DNA from: Moraxella atlantae NBRC 14588
GTDB lineage: Bacteria; Pseudomonadota; Gammaproteobacteria; Pseudomonadales; Moraxellaceae
NCBI RefSeq assembly: GCF_001591265.1
Contig: NZ_BCUL01000016.1
Location: forward strand, 1 to 32,736
DNA length: 32,736 nucleotides
Reading direction: 5' to 3'
This document shows, one piece after another, positions 17,872 to 27,128 of the stretch (its first letter is position 1; every line of letters begins with the position of its first letter). The notes under the pieces were generated by a model that saw only the letters and a program-made list of their open reading frames with translations, ran no database searches and was not told the DNA's origin. A program made the translations under genes and the position numbers.

Positions 17872-18399
17872 ATGATGAAAAAATCCTTGATGACCCTAGC
17901 CAGTATGGCACTTGGTGGTATGCTATTGAGCCAAAGCGCGGCGGCAGGTGTGGTTGCTGTGTGGGATTCTCAACAAGCGTTAATCAAGACCAATTACGCC
18001 AAAGCCAAACTGGCTAATTTGCAATCTAGCCTAGCAGGGCGGCAACAACAGCTTAAAACCTATCAAAGCACTATTGAACGTTTACAGCAGCAGTACGCCA
18101 GTCAGCAAGCCAGCATGACCGAGGCACAAAAACAAGAGCTCCGCCGCCAGATTGAAACCAACATCGCAAGCTATGAAACCATCGAGGCGCAAGTTACCAA
18201 AACCTTGATTGATAATAGAAAAGAGATGATGCGACAAATCGCACCAAAAATGAAAGGTATCATTGAAAGCATCGTCAAACAAAAAAATATCGATGTCTTA
18301 ATTGATAGCAGCGATGGCGTGGTGACCTATGCCAAACCTGAGCTTGATGTCACAGCGGACTTTACCCAACGTATCAATGAGCAAGTGCCGGCCAAATAA
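17872..18399 (+). CDS. skp: Periplasmic chaperone Skp (OmpH)
   Basis: Trimeric periplasmic chaperone that holds unfolded outer-membrane proteins for BamA. The 175 residues comprise a signal peptide (MMKKSLMTLASMALGGMLLSQSAAAG, about 25 residues), a beta-strand start (VVAVWDSQQAL), and a long Gln-rich coiled coil (about 45-125) forming the tentacles. The OmpH-family ending NIDVLIDSSDGVVTYAKPELDVT precedes the C-terminal tail. It lies 51 bases after bamA and 20 before lpxD. There are two consecutive ATGs (17872 and 17875) and no clear Shine-Dalgarno site, only a 12-bp palindrome, so the exact start is uncertain. Confidence 0.93.
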   Translation: MMKKSLMTLASMALGGMLLSQSAAAGVVAVWDSQQALIKTNYAKAKLANLQSSLAGRQQQLKTYQSTIERLQQQYASQQASMTEAQKQELRRQIETNIASYETIEAQVTKTLIDNRKEMMRQIAPKMKGIIESIVKQKNIDVLIDSSDGVVTYAKPELDVTADFTQRINEQVPAK

Positions 18400-18419
18400 T
18401 GGGTTATAAGTAGCAAGCG

Positions 18420-19475
18420 ATGACTCAGCATTACACACTGGCACAAATTATTGCGCATTTATCAGCGCATGACATAAACATACACAATGCGGTAGATTTA
18501 GCGGTATTCGGTGAACGCACGATAACGCATATCGCACCGCTTGATCATGCCGATAGCAAAGCGATTAGCTTTTTGGCAGATCGCCGCTATCAAGCGCAGC
18601 TCAAAGACACACAGGCAGGTGTGGTATTGGTACGCGCAGCGCAAGCGGCGGATTGTCCTACCGATAGCGTGCCGTTGGTCGTCGATAACCCATATCGCGC
18701 GTATGCCGTGACAACACAGCTGTTTGCTTATCAGCAAGACCCGCAAGCTGACAATCAGCAGACACACATTCATCCTACCGCGGTGGTTGCTGATAGTGCG
18801 GTGTTGGGTGCAGGCGTGCACATTGGTGCATTTTGCTATATTGGCGATCACGTGCATATTGGCGCAGGCAGTGTGTTGGCGGCGCATTGTGTGATTGAGA
18901 CAGGTGCAAGCTTGGGACAAGATTGCCAACTGCAAGCGCATTGTTTTATTGGGCATCACTGTGTGCTAGGCGATGGTGTGATGTTGCACAGCCATGCCAG
19001 TGTTGGCAATGAGGGTTTTGGCTTTGCGCCAACGGCACGCCCTGACGCCGACGGTTGGCAAAAAATTCATCAGCTAGGGCGCGTGGTGATTGGTAATCGC
19101 GTACGTATCGGTAGCCAAACTTGTATTGATCGCGGCGCGCTGGATGATACAGTGATTGAAGATCATGTTATCATCGATAATTTGGTGCAAATCGCGCACA
19201 ATGTGCAAATCGGTGCAGGCACAGCAATAGCGGCGTGTGTAGGGGTCGCTGGCGGTACGCGTATCGGGCGGCGATGTCTGCTGGGCGGTGGTGTGGGTGT
19301 CAATGGGCATATTACCATTACTGACGATGTGGTGATTTTGGGTATGAGCCGCATTACCAAGTCCATTAGCCAGGCAGGAGAGTATGGTTCTGGTACGCCG
19401 ATGATGCCTGCTGCCCAATGGCGGCGCGCGGCGGTACGTTTTAAGCAGCTGGCTAACGCTGAAAAACCGATTTAA
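18420..19475 (+). CDS. lpxD: UDP-3-O-(3-hydroxyacyl)glucosamine N-acyltransferase LpxD
   Basis: Third enzyme of lipid A synthesis, adding the N-linked 3-hydroxyacyl chain to the UDP-GlcN precursor. The 351 residues include an N-terminal uridine-binding domain (about 1-110, with ISFLADRRY and LVVDNPYRAY), then a left-handed beta-helix of hexapeptide repeats (115-330, such as AGVHIGAFCYIGDHVHIGAG). The probable catalytic His260 lies in NLVQIAHNVQIG, and a C-terminal helix ends the protein. It starts 20 bases after skp with only a weak ribosome-binding site. The trimeric fold and acyl donor (3-hydroxyacyl-ACP) follow from the family; chain length cannot be read here. Confidence 0.97.
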   Translation: MTQHYTLAQIIAHLSAHDINIHNAVDLAVFGERTITHIAPLDHADSKAISFLADRRYQAQLKDTQAGVVLVRAAQAADCPTDSVPLVVDNPYRAYAVTTQLFAYQQDPQADNQQTHIHPTAVVADSAVLGAGVHIGAFCYIGDHVHIGAGSVLAAHCVIETGASLGQDCQLQAHCFIGHHCVLGDGVMLHSHASVGNEGFGFAPTARPDADGWQKIHQLGRVVIGNRVRIGSQTCIDRGALDDTVIEDHVIIDNLVQIAHNVQIGAGTAIAACVGVAGGTRIGRRCLLGGGVGVNGHITITDDVVILGMSRITKSISQAGEYGSGTPMMPAAQWRRAAVRFKQLANAEKPI

Positions 19476-19529
19476 ATTACCCGTTATTTTATTATTTATC
19501 TGACCGTATTTTGGTTGATAAATCAACAT

Positions 19530-19558
19530 TTTACTTAAAATATGTTGGTTGCTATATA
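19530..19558 (+). promoter_or_regulatory. Possible internal promoter before fabZ
   Basis: TTTACT (19530-19535), 17 bases, TATATA (19553-19558), in the unusually AT-rich 107-base gap between lpxD and fabZ. Both boxes match consensus at 4/6 positions, so this is tentative. Confidence 0.3.
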
Positions 19559-19582
19559 ACTGGCATCTGACAGGAATAGATC

Positions 19583-20095
19583 ATGGATTCTGATAAACTC
19601 ACCCCTGATGATTATACCGCGCTTGCCGAACGCGGCGTCATTCTACCATTAAAAACCGCTCAACTGCGTGATTATTTGCCACATCGTTATCCGTTTATGT
19701 TGCTTGATCGCGTCACCGCATGTCAGCCGAATCACTGGATTTGTGCGCTTAAAAATGTCACGGTCAATGAGCCGTATTTTGAAGGACATTTTCCTGATGA
19801 GCCGATTATGCCAGGTGTGTTGATGGTTGAAGCGATGGCGCAAGCAGCAGGTGTGCTTAATTATATCAGCAAAAACATCAAGCCTAGCGATGGCTATTTG
19901 TATTTGTTTGCAGGTGTGGATAAGGTACGTTTTAAACGCCTTGTCGTACCAGGCGACCAGCTGATTATCCGCGCTGAAAAAATCATGGAGCGTCATACGA
20001 TTTATAAATTTAGCTGCACTGCACGGGTGGGCGATGAGTTGGCAGCATGTGCCGACATTATGATTTCTGAGCAGCGCGGCGCGATTCGATTATAA
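19583..20095 (+). CDS. fabZ: 3-hydroxyacyl-ACP dehydratase FabZ
   Basis: Hotdog-fold enzyme that dehydrates (3R)-hydroxyacyl-ACP in type II fatty acid synthesis. It competes with LpxA/LpxD for the same acyl-ACP pool, which explains its place in the lpx cluster. The 170 residues carry [13 protein letters not shown], the catalytic His69 in [14 protein letters not shown] and Glu83 in [10 protein letters not shown] (14 residues apart as in E. coli). The N-terminus is about 15 residues longer than E. coli FabZ. AGGAA lies 8 bases before the ATG. lpxA follows after 100 bases. Confidence 0.97.
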   Translation: MDSDKLTPDDYTALAERGVILPLKTAQLRDYLPHRYPFMLLDRVTACQPNHWICALKNVTVNEPYFEGHFPDEPIMPGVLMVEAMAQAAGVLNYISKNIKPSDGYLYLFAGVDKVRFKRLVVPGDQLIIRAEKIMERHTIYKFSCTARVGDELAACADIMISEQRGAIRL

Positions 20096-20195
20096 ACCAT
20101 AAAAAAGCACGAAAAATAGTGCAAAACTTGAGCCAATAATCAGCCCCAACCGCTAAATCTGCCCAACACCCAGTCATCAGCAAGCAGGATAATTT

Positions 20196-20972
20196 ATGAC
20201 GATTCACCCAACCGCCCTTGTCGATAGCAGCGCGACAATCCATCCCAGCGCGCAGATTGGTGCGTATTGTGTCATCGGCGAGCAAGTGACCATCGGCGCA
20301 GAGACGGTGCTGCATTCACATGTTGTGGTCAAAAAATATACCCGCATCGGCGCGCGCAATGAGATTTTTCAATTTGCCAGTATCGGTGAGGACTGCCAAG
20401 ATTTAAAATATCGTGGTGAGGTGACGTGGCTTGAGATTGGCGATGACAACCGTATTCGCGAAGCGTGTAGCCTGCATCGCGGCACGGCACAAGACAACGG
20501 TATCACGCGCATTGGCAACCGTAATTTGTTGATGGTCAATACCCACATCGCCCACGATTGTGTGGTTGGTGACGACAATGTGATTGCCAACAACGTCGGC
20601 ATAGCAGGGCATGTGTATATTGGCAATCATATCATCATCGGGGGTAATTCAGGAATTCACCAGTTTTGCCGTGTGGATGATTACAGTTTGATTGGTGGAG
20701 CAAGTTTGATTTTAAAAGACGTGGCGGCGTTTAACATGGTATCGGGCAACCCTGCCAAAAGCCACGGCTTAAACATCGAAGGTATGCGGCGCAAAGGCTG
20801 GTCAAAAGCTACCATCAATGCCTTACGCCAAGCGTATCGGTTGGTTTTTCGCGCAGGGCTGACCAAAGATGAAGCCATTGCCGCCGTGTGCGAACAGATT
20901 TTACCCCATGAACCCTTAGCGCAGCTGCTGATTGATTCACTCAACAACAGTCAACGCGGCGTGGTGCGCTAA
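20196..20972 (+). CDS. lpxA: Acyl-ACP:UDP-GlcNAc O-acyltransferase LpxA
   Basis: First enzyme of lipid A synthesis, transferring a 3-hydroxyacyl chain from ACP to UDP-GlcNAc. The 258 residues match the family (262 in E. coli): a left-handed beta-helix of hexapeptide repeats, catalytic His120 in NTHIAHDCVVG (E. coli His125), IHQFCRV, and a helical C-terminal domain with NIEGMRRKGW. Gly168 aligns with E. coli Gly173, the hydrocarbon-ruler position, which would allow a longer acyl chain than the Met-containing Pseudomonas enzyme; this is an inference from alignment by eye. AGGAT lies 6 bases before the ATG. The gene ends 10 bases from the convergent tgt stop, and lpxB does not follow. Confidence 0.97.
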   Translation: MTIHPTALVDSSATIHPSAQIGAYCVIGEQVTIGAETVLHSHVVVKKYTRIGARNEIFQFASIGEDCQDLKYRGEVTWLEIGDDNRIREACSLHRGTAQDNGITRIGNRNLLMVNTHIAHDCVVGDDNVIANNVGIAGHVYIGNHIIIGGNSGIHQFCRVDDYSLIGGASLILKDVAAFNMVSGNPAKSHGLNIEGMRRKGWSKATINALRQAYRLVFRAGLTKDEAIAAVCEQILPHEPLAQLLIDSLNNSQRGVVR

Positions 20973-20982
20973 TGCCGACTAA

Positions 20983-22167
<1,185 letters not shown>

Positions 22168-22205
22168 CTATTTTTTAAGGAATGATGACAGATCCATCCA
22201 ATAAT

Positions 22206-23333
22206 TTATTGAGTATCGGCTTGATCAATCAACATGGCATCGCCATAGCTAAAGAACCGATAATGCGCGTCAATGGCGTGCTGATACGCCGCCAACATGC
22301 GCTCACGCCCTGCCAATGCTGACACCAACATCAATAGCGTGGATTTGGGCAAATGAAAATTAGTAATCAAGCGGTCAATCACACCAAAGCGATACGGCGG
22401 ATAAATAAAAATATCGGTATCACCTGCCCACGCCTGTAGCTGCAAGGGCGCGTTTTGATCTTGTGTAGGTTGGGTATGGCGGTAGGCGGTTTCTAATACG
22501 CGCGTTACGGTCGTGCCAACAGCAATCACCCGTCCGCCTGCAGCTTTGGTGGTATTGATCAATGCGGCGGTATCGGCAGGTAATTCGGCATACTCGCTAT
22601 GCATTTGGTGTTGGCTGATATCGTTGGTTTTGACGGGAGCAAACGTGCCTGCACCAACGTGCAAAGTCACAAACGCGCGTTGAACGCCTTGGTCGGCAAG
22701 CTGTTGTAGCAAGGCTTCGTCAAAGTGCAGGCTTGCGGTTGGCGCGGCGACGCTGGCGGTTTTGTTGGGGTCATGAAACACGGTTTGGTAGCGCGTGTCA
22801 TCCTCGGCTTCTGCCATACGCTCAAAATATGGCGGTATCGGTAAGCTGCCATAAGCCGCCAACAACGGTGCAATCGGTTGGGCAAAATCAAGCACAAACA
22901 AATTTGCCTCACGCCCCATCACTGTAACGCGAATATGCCCCTCAGCAAGCTCAAGGGTTTGCCCTGCTTTGGGTGCACGACTGGCACGCACATGACACAG
23001 CGCACGATATTGTGGCGGATTGTGGGACAAATCGGGCGATAAAATGCGCTCAACCAACACCTCGACCGCGCCGCCGCTTGCCTTTTGTCCAAACAAACGT
23101 GCATTCATGACCTTGGTATCATTGAGTACCAACAAATCCCCTGCCGACAGCAGCGCAGGCAAATCGGTAAAATGTTGGTCATGCAACGTACCATCTGCTG
23201 CCACGTGCAGCAAGCGCGATGCACTGCGCTGCGCCAATGGGTGCCTTGCAATCAGCGCGTCAGGCAAGATATAATCAAAATCATCCAGCGTCCATGTGGG
23301 CGATGGGGCAGACGATGTTGTTGGTAAAGTCAT
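22206..23333 (-). CDS. queA: S-adenosylmethionine:tRNA ribosyltransferase-isomerase QueA
   Basis: Transfers and rearranges the ribosyl group of S-adenosylmethionine onto preQ1 in tRNA to make epoxyqueuosine. The 375 residues (about 350 is usual) show the conserved blocks: [48 protein letters not shown] with the following HQMHSEY, and [16 protein letters not shown], plus the C-terminal [12 protein letters not shown]. It starts 12 bases after the thioesterase stop, with the TAAGG of that stop region serving as a ribosome-binding site, so the two are probably translated in series. Tgt, the preceding enzyme of the pathway, lies downstream. Confidence 0.98.
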   Translation of the reverse strand: MTLPTTSSAPSPTWTLDDFDYILPDALIARHPLAQRSASRLLHVAADGTLHDQHFTDLPALLSAGDLLVLNDTKVMNARLFGQKASGGAVEVLVERILSPDLSHNPPQYRALCHVRASRAPKAGQTLELAEGHIRVTVMGREANLFVLDFAQPIAPLLAAYGSLPIPPYFERMAEAEDDTRYQTVFHDPNKTASVAAPTASLHFDEALLQQLADQGVQRAFVTLHVGAGTFAPVKTNDISQHQMHSEYAELPADTAALINTTKAAGGRVIAVGTTVTRVLETAYRHTQPTQDQNAPLQLQAWAGDTDIFIYPPYRFGVIDRLITNFHLPKSTLLMLVSALAGRERMLAAYQHAIDAHYRFFSYGDAMLIDQADTQ

Positions 23334-23345
23334 ACCGCGCTTACC

Positions 23346-23927
23346 TTAGTGCTTATTTTGTTGCTGATCTTGCTGATCACTGACTGGCTCAGGATACGGG
23401 CGCAATTTATCTGCCTCAATCCACGCCTGCACCCATGCTTCAGGTGGCATTTCAAGACCGCTTAGCCCGATGGCATCAAGCACCTTGTCGGTGGCAATCA
23501 CCTTACCTGTGGCAAAGTTGGTCACACCTGCGCGAATTAAGGCCATAGATGTGGCATGACCTTTGACCCACATGGTTTGTTCAATATAAATCCAACGCGC
23601 ATCAATACCAACCAGGCGCGTCTTGATGGTGATAGGATCATGCCAACGCACGCGCTTACGGTATTGGATGCTACTACCTGCCACCACCACGCCCCAACCG
23701 TGACGCAAGAGCTTTTTACCCAAACCTGTGCGGATAGTCAGATCTGTGCGTCCCAAATCAAACAGTGTCAAAATGCGCCCATTGTTCATCTCAAAAAAAT
23801 TGTCGATATCGGTGACACTGGCGCGAAAATGAATCTCGCTGGTGTCGGTGAGCTTGAGGCGTTGCCCTTTGACGGCTTGCACCAGGCCATTGACGATGGT
23901 TTGACCAAAACGAATATACGGGTACAT
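23346..23927 (-). CDS. Hotdog-fold acyl-CoA thioesterase-like protein (THEM6-like)
   Basis: Protein of 193 residues in the 4-hydroxybenzoyl-CoA thioesterase-like superfamily. Residues 33-62 read FRASVTDIDNFFEMNNGR and FDLGRTDL, the active-site region of the THEM6/acyl-CoA thioesterase subgroup, with Asp42 and Asn48-Asn49 in the expected place. YRKRVRWHDPITIKTRLVGID follows the usual strand pattern. There is no signal peptide, and the C-terminus is a Gln/Asp-rich tail. AGGAA lies 6 bases before the ATG. It is embedded in the queuosine operon, 58 bases after queG and 12 before queA. Whether it has any link to queuosine or merely shares the transcript is unknown; the substrate is likewise unknown. 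Confidence 0.8.
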   Translation of the reverse strand: MYPYIRFGQTIVNGLVQAVKGQRLKLTDTSEIHFRASVTDIDNFFEMNNGRILTLFDLGRTDLTIRTGLGKKLLRHGWGVVVAGSSIQYRKRVRWHDPITIKTRLVGIDARWIYIEQTMWVKGHATSMALIRAGVTNFATGKVIATDKVLDAIGLSGLEMPPEAWVQAWIEADKLRPYPEPVSDQQDQQQNKH

Positions 23928-23985
23928 AGTTATTCCTAATTGTTGTCATGCGTGAGGTTGGCGGTGCTAACCGCTGGTGCGGCAA

Positions 23986-25200
23986 TCAAGGCGCGTTTAA
24001 ATCGGGTGTTATTGTAGCACAGCTTGGCGTATTTTGCCGCTGCTTGCGCGTCTGCTCAGCCAGCGCCCAATCGACATGCCGCTGGGTATTGGCGTTTAAA
24101 CTGTCGCGTTTGGCGCGTAACGCGGTGACGATGGTAGGGTCAAACGGGGCGTTACCCAATGCCACCGCCACATTGCGCATAAAATTGGCATAGCCTGTAC
24201 GCCGCAGCGCACTGCCTTCGGTATGACGCAAAAACGCTGCCTCATCCCATGCCCACAGCGTCAGCAAACCCACATCATCAAGCCCGTGGCGCGGCGCAAA
24301 ATCTGCCACCTGCGCCCGTTTGGCAAATTTATTCCACGGGCAAATCAACTGGCAGTCATCACAGCCAAACACGCGGTTGCCCATGAGCGGACGCAAAGGC
24401 GGAGGAATCTCGCCATCAAGCTCAATCGTTAAATATGAAATACACAACCGCGCATCAACGGTATAAGGCGCGACAATCGCCTGTGTTGGACAAATCGCCA
24501 TGCATGCCGAACAACTGCCACAATGTGCCCCGACAGGCGCGTCAGGCGGTAGTGGCAAACTGGTAAACAGCTCACCTAAGACAAAAAACGAACCGCCTGC
24601 CCGATGAATCAACAACGTGTGCTTACCTGTCCAGCCCAAGCCTGCTTGCTCCGCTAAGGCGCGTTCAAAAATCGGCGCAGAATCACTAAACGGGCGATAA
24701 ATAAAACCCTCGGCAAGTGTCGGGTAATGTGTCGCCAAATGCTGACGCAAACGCTCAGCTAAGGTTTTAAGCCGTCCGCGCATGGTTTTGTGGTAATCAC
24801 GCCCACGGGCATAGCGCGCGATAATGCCGTGATTGGGTAGGGCATTGTCGGTCACAGCACGCGGTGTGGGAGCGTCGGTCAGATAATCCATGCGCACGCT
24901 GATAATGCTTTGAGTGCCCATCACCAGTTGCGCAGGATTGGCGCGTTTGTCGTGGTGGTCTTGTAAAAAGTGCAGCTCGCCATGATAGCCATTTGCCAAA
25001 TAGGTTTGTAGTGCCGCCAACTGTTTGGCAAAAACTGGGTTGTCAGGGTGCACCACGCCACAGTCGGCAAAGCCTAAGTCCGCTGCTTGTGCCTTAATCC
25101 ATGTTTTAAGCGCGTGTAAGCCAACATCATGGGCAGGGCTTAGATCATTTACGGGAATGGCGTTGGTTGAAATTGGCATGGCGAACGATGTATGGCTCAT
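23986..25200 (-). CDS. queG: Epoxyqueuosine reductase QueG
   Basis: Cobalamin- and iron-sulfur-dependent enzyme that reduces epoxyqueuosine to queuosine, the last step of the pathway. At 404 residues it is longer than E. coli QueG (379). It has Asp135 in YARGRDYHK (the catalytic Asp of the family) and two [4Fe-4S] cluster motifs: CGSCSACMAICP (Cys227, 230, 233, 237) and CDDCQLICPWN (Cys280, 283, 287), with Cys253 between. The C-terminal HEAT-like part (YANFMRNVAVALGNA) is present. The ATG at 25200 has no Shine-Dalgarno; ATG 25179 or a later codon could be the real start because the first 25 residues exceed the family. It is the first gene of the queuosine operon. Confidence 0.96.
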   Translation of the reverse strand: MSHTSFAMPISTNAIPVNDLSPAHDVGLHALKTWIKAQAADLGFADCGVVHPDNPVFAKQLAALQTYLANGYHGELHFLQDHHDKRANPAQLVMGTQSIISVRMDYLTDAPTPRAVTDNALPNHGIIARYARGRDYHKTMRGRLKTLAERLRQHLATHYPTLAEGFIYRPFSDSAPIFERALAEQAGLGWTGKHTLLIHRAGGSFFVLGELFTSLPLPPDAPVGAHCGSCSACMAICPTQAIVAPYTVDARLCISYLTIELDGEIPPPLRPLMGNRVFGCDDCQLICPWNKFAKRAQVADFAPRHGLDDVGLLTLWAWDEAAFLRHTEGSALRRTGYANFMRNVAVALGNAPFDPTIVTALRAKRDSLNANTQRHVDWALAEQTRKQRQNTPSCATITPDLNAP

Positions 25201-25226
25201 CAAAATAGTAAAAAAATTTGACGGAT

Positions 25227-25255
25227 ATTATTTCACACGTCAGTAAATTTTTAAA
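25227..25255 (-). promoter_or_regulatory. Candidate promoter of the queG operon
   Basis: On the minus strand TTTAAA (25255-25250), 17 bases, AATAAT (25232-25227), with a TGA just before the -10 giving a TGn extension. The leader to ATG 25200 would be only about 20 bases. Confidence 0.4.
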
Positions 25256-25268
25256 ATCATCATGAGCA

Positions 25269-25326
25269 CTTATCTTAGCGTGCGTAATTTTCCACCTATA
25301 ATCTTGGATTTAGGTGGAGAGATAAG
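25269..25326. repeat. Nested inverted repeat upstream of queG
   Basis: Outer arms CTTATCT (25269-25275) and AGATAAG (25320-25326) enclose inner arms TCCACCTA (25291-25298) and TAGGTGGA (25311-25318); all arms are perfect. An RNA from either strand could fold into a two-level hairpin. It lies upstream of the candidate queG promoter and may be a structured RNA, a binding site or a remnant. Confidence 0.55.
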
Positions 25327-25514
25327 CGACTTTTGCCTAATCACGGCGTTCTTGGTATTCGATAGATAATCTGGTGCAGGTTTTCATTGAAAGTAAGCCA
25401 AATGTTTTACAAATTTCTCGATCCAACGCTCAAGTAAACCTATCTTTGAGCTAACCGATAAGTTATAATCAAAGCTTATAAATACAGTTAGATTTGCACC
25501 ACAAAATTCATGCC

Positions 25515-25547
25515 AAAAAATCCTGCTAGAAATCTAGCAGGATTTTT
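25515..25547 (-). terminator. Bidirectional-type terminator after the GDPD gene
   Basis: Perfect stem TCCTGCTAGA (25521-25530) / TCTAGCAGGA (25533-25542) with a 2-base loop as drawn, flanked by A and T runs on both sides. It lies 23 bases after the glpQ-like stop. Confidence 0.85.
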
Positions 25548-25569
25548 AAATGTTTTGATTAAAATAAAT

Positions 25570-26973
25570 TTATAGTCCGTTGCAATTGGCATAATACGTT
25601 GTGGTGGCGGGCCAATCTGAGAAAATGCCTTTGACCCCCACGTCTTTTGCCAAGACATCAACCAAATTATAAAGATCACCGTCATTGTTGGTGATGTCAT
25701 TGATGCCTGTATAGTACCAACCACCACCTGTTGCTAGTGGGCCTGAGCGTTCAATCGTCCATGCAATCATACCCAAACCTTGTGCTTTGGCTTGCTTGGC
25801 AAACTCGCTGGCGGCAACTTTGCCGTTATTGTTGGTAACCATCAAGAAAGTGGCAGGTGCAAGGTTTTGGATGCCCATATTTTTTAGCTCTGCCATGTTG
25901 TATTTCCAAGTGGCAGGGTTTTGTGATGAAAACGTCATGCCATCTTTGGTGAAATTGCTGTCATCGACCAAAAATACCGCTGTCTTGGCATAATCGGGAT
26001 TATGCGCAATCCAATATTTCATATCATCAATATTAAAGGTCTGTACGATGGTTTGCTCAGGGGTATAACCTGCTTCGCGCACCGTGTCAATCAGCTGTTT
26101 GCGGTAGTCATCATAGGTGTAGCCATTGTGTGGCATGGCGACGGTCGGCTCTTTGAGCTCTGGGGTGACCTTGACGTTCATTTGCTTAAACAGTTGCAAG
26201 GCTTCTTTGAGTGACAGCAACGTCCCTGTTTGACTGTATAAGTCGGTGCGGAAGGTTGGCGTGCCTGCTAAATATTCGGCAACGGTGGTGGCATTTTTGT
26301 TCGCGCCATCTTGTTTGGCTTTTAGGGTTTTAAACTCTGCCAGTGTGATATCAGAGGTTAGGCATTTAGCGGATGCAGGTGTGAGTAGTTTGCCTTGGGC
26401 ATCGAAGGTTGCAGGTTTAAAGTTTTGCGTGCACTTAGCTGCCAGTGGGGTTGCCAAAATGTTGGTGGTGGTGTGCAAATCTGCGTCTGAGTGACGACAA
26501 ACCAATTCGTGGTCTTTGGTAAAAGCAACGTCACATTCTTGCACGCCTGCGCCCATTTGGTTGGCGGCCAGATAGGCTTCTTTGCTGTGCTCAGGAAATT
26601 GTAGCGTTGCACCACGGTGAGCAATAGAAAATTCAGTGCGTTTTGGCGTTTGGTTACCACAGCTTTGCAATTGGTTTTTAAGCGCGCCATTGTCCATGTC
26701 ATCGATCAAATAAAATGGACGTACGCCATAAGTCACGGCTGGGGTGGCTAGGGTGTTGGCAGGCGTAGCGGTAGGGCTGGGTTGATGATCGGTGGTCGTG
26801 TTGTTGTTTGCTGTGGTATTGGCGTTATTGGTTGGGGTGGAGGCAGTGCTTGTGGTCGGTGCAACAGGTGTGATGATGGTATCGCCGTCATCGTCATTAC
26901 AGCCTGTCAGGGCAAGCGTGGCAAGACTTAAAATCAGCAGTGTTTTTTTGGTTCGTATACTTTTTGCAAGCAT
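25570..26973 (-). CDS. glpQ: Glycerophosphodiester phosphodiesterase lipoprotein
   Basis: Hydrolyses glycerophosphodiesters to glycerol-3-phosphate and an alcohol, allowing use of phospholipid head groups. The 467 residues begin with a lipoprotein signal and lipobox LTGC (Cys25), followed by Asp residues and a Thr/Asn/Pro-rich linker (about 32-80). The GDPD TIM barrel contains FSIAHRGATLQFPEHS (His119, Arg120, Glu128), VQECDV with Glu146 and Asp148, and CRHSD (His161), the metal and catalytic residues. Cysteines such as those at 105, 159 and the CNGL C-terminus could form disulfides. AAGGAAG lies 6-7 bases before the ATG. Classic GlpQ is a soluble periplasmic protein of about 350 residues; a membrane-tethered form with a long linker suggests display at the cell surface or periplasmic membrane face. 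The gene is single, with its own terminator. Confidence 0.9.
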   Translation of the reverse strand: MLAKSIRTKKTLLILSLATLALTGCNDDDGDTIITPVAPTTSTASTPTNNANTTANNNTTTDHQPSPTATPANTLATPAVTYGVRPFYLIDDMDNGALKNQLQSCGNQTPKRTEFSIAHRGATLQFPEHSKEAYLAANQMGAGVQECDVAFTKDHELVCRHSDADLHTTTNILATPLAAKCTQNFKPATFDAQGKLLTPASAKCLTSDITLAEFKTLKAKQDGANKNATTVAEYLAGTPTFRTDLYSQTGTLLSLKEALQLFKQMNVKVTPELKEPTVAMPHNGYTYDDYRKQLIDTVREAGYTPEQTIVQTFNIDDMKYWIAHNPDYAKTAVFLVDDSNFTKDGMTFSSQNPATWKYNMAELKNMGIQNLAPATFLMVTNNNGKVAASEFAKQAKAQGLGMIAWTIERSGPLATGGGWYYTGINDITNNDGDLYNLVDVLAKDVGVKGIFSDWPATTTYYANCNGL

Positions 26974-27051
26974 CAGCGGCTTCCTTGTGGTAGGTTTAAG
27001 TTTAAGGAACGTTTAAAAACAAAAACTAACGTGCGCGTATTAAACTTAAAT

Positions 27052-27080
27052 TTTATGAAGCTTTGATGAATCTTGAACAA
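27052..27080 (-). promoter_or_regulatory. Candidate promoter of the GDPD gene
   Basis: On the minus strand TTGTTC (27080-27075), 17 bases, CATAAA (27057-27052), in the AT-rich gap between dgt and the GDPD gene. The match is moderate. No clear Pho box was recognised. Confidence 0.3.
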
Positions 27081-27128
27081 AAATTTTAATTGTTGTGCCA
27101 AACTGTCTATGCCTTGCCATAGCGTTTG

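Larger units (their letters stand above)
25201..25569. other. Intergenic region upstream of queG
   Basis: About 370 bases between the queG start and the glpQ-like stop. It contains a candidate queG promoter, a nested inverted repeat (25269-25326) and a terminator hairpin (25515-25547). The intervening 25330-25500 shows no credible gene in any frame. No preQ1 riboswitch consensus was recognised. Confidence 0.6.

Noticed and set aside
23556-23939. 127-residue plus-strand open frame opposite the thioesterase gene
   Set aside because: His/Thr/Cys-rich shadow translation; the opposite strand has a clear hotdog-fold protein with a good start.
25201-25300. preQ1 riboswitch in the queG leader
   Set aside because: No preQ1-I or preQ1-II consensus recognised; the predicted leader is only about 20 bases, and preQ1 riboswitches usually control synthesis or uptake genes rather than queG.
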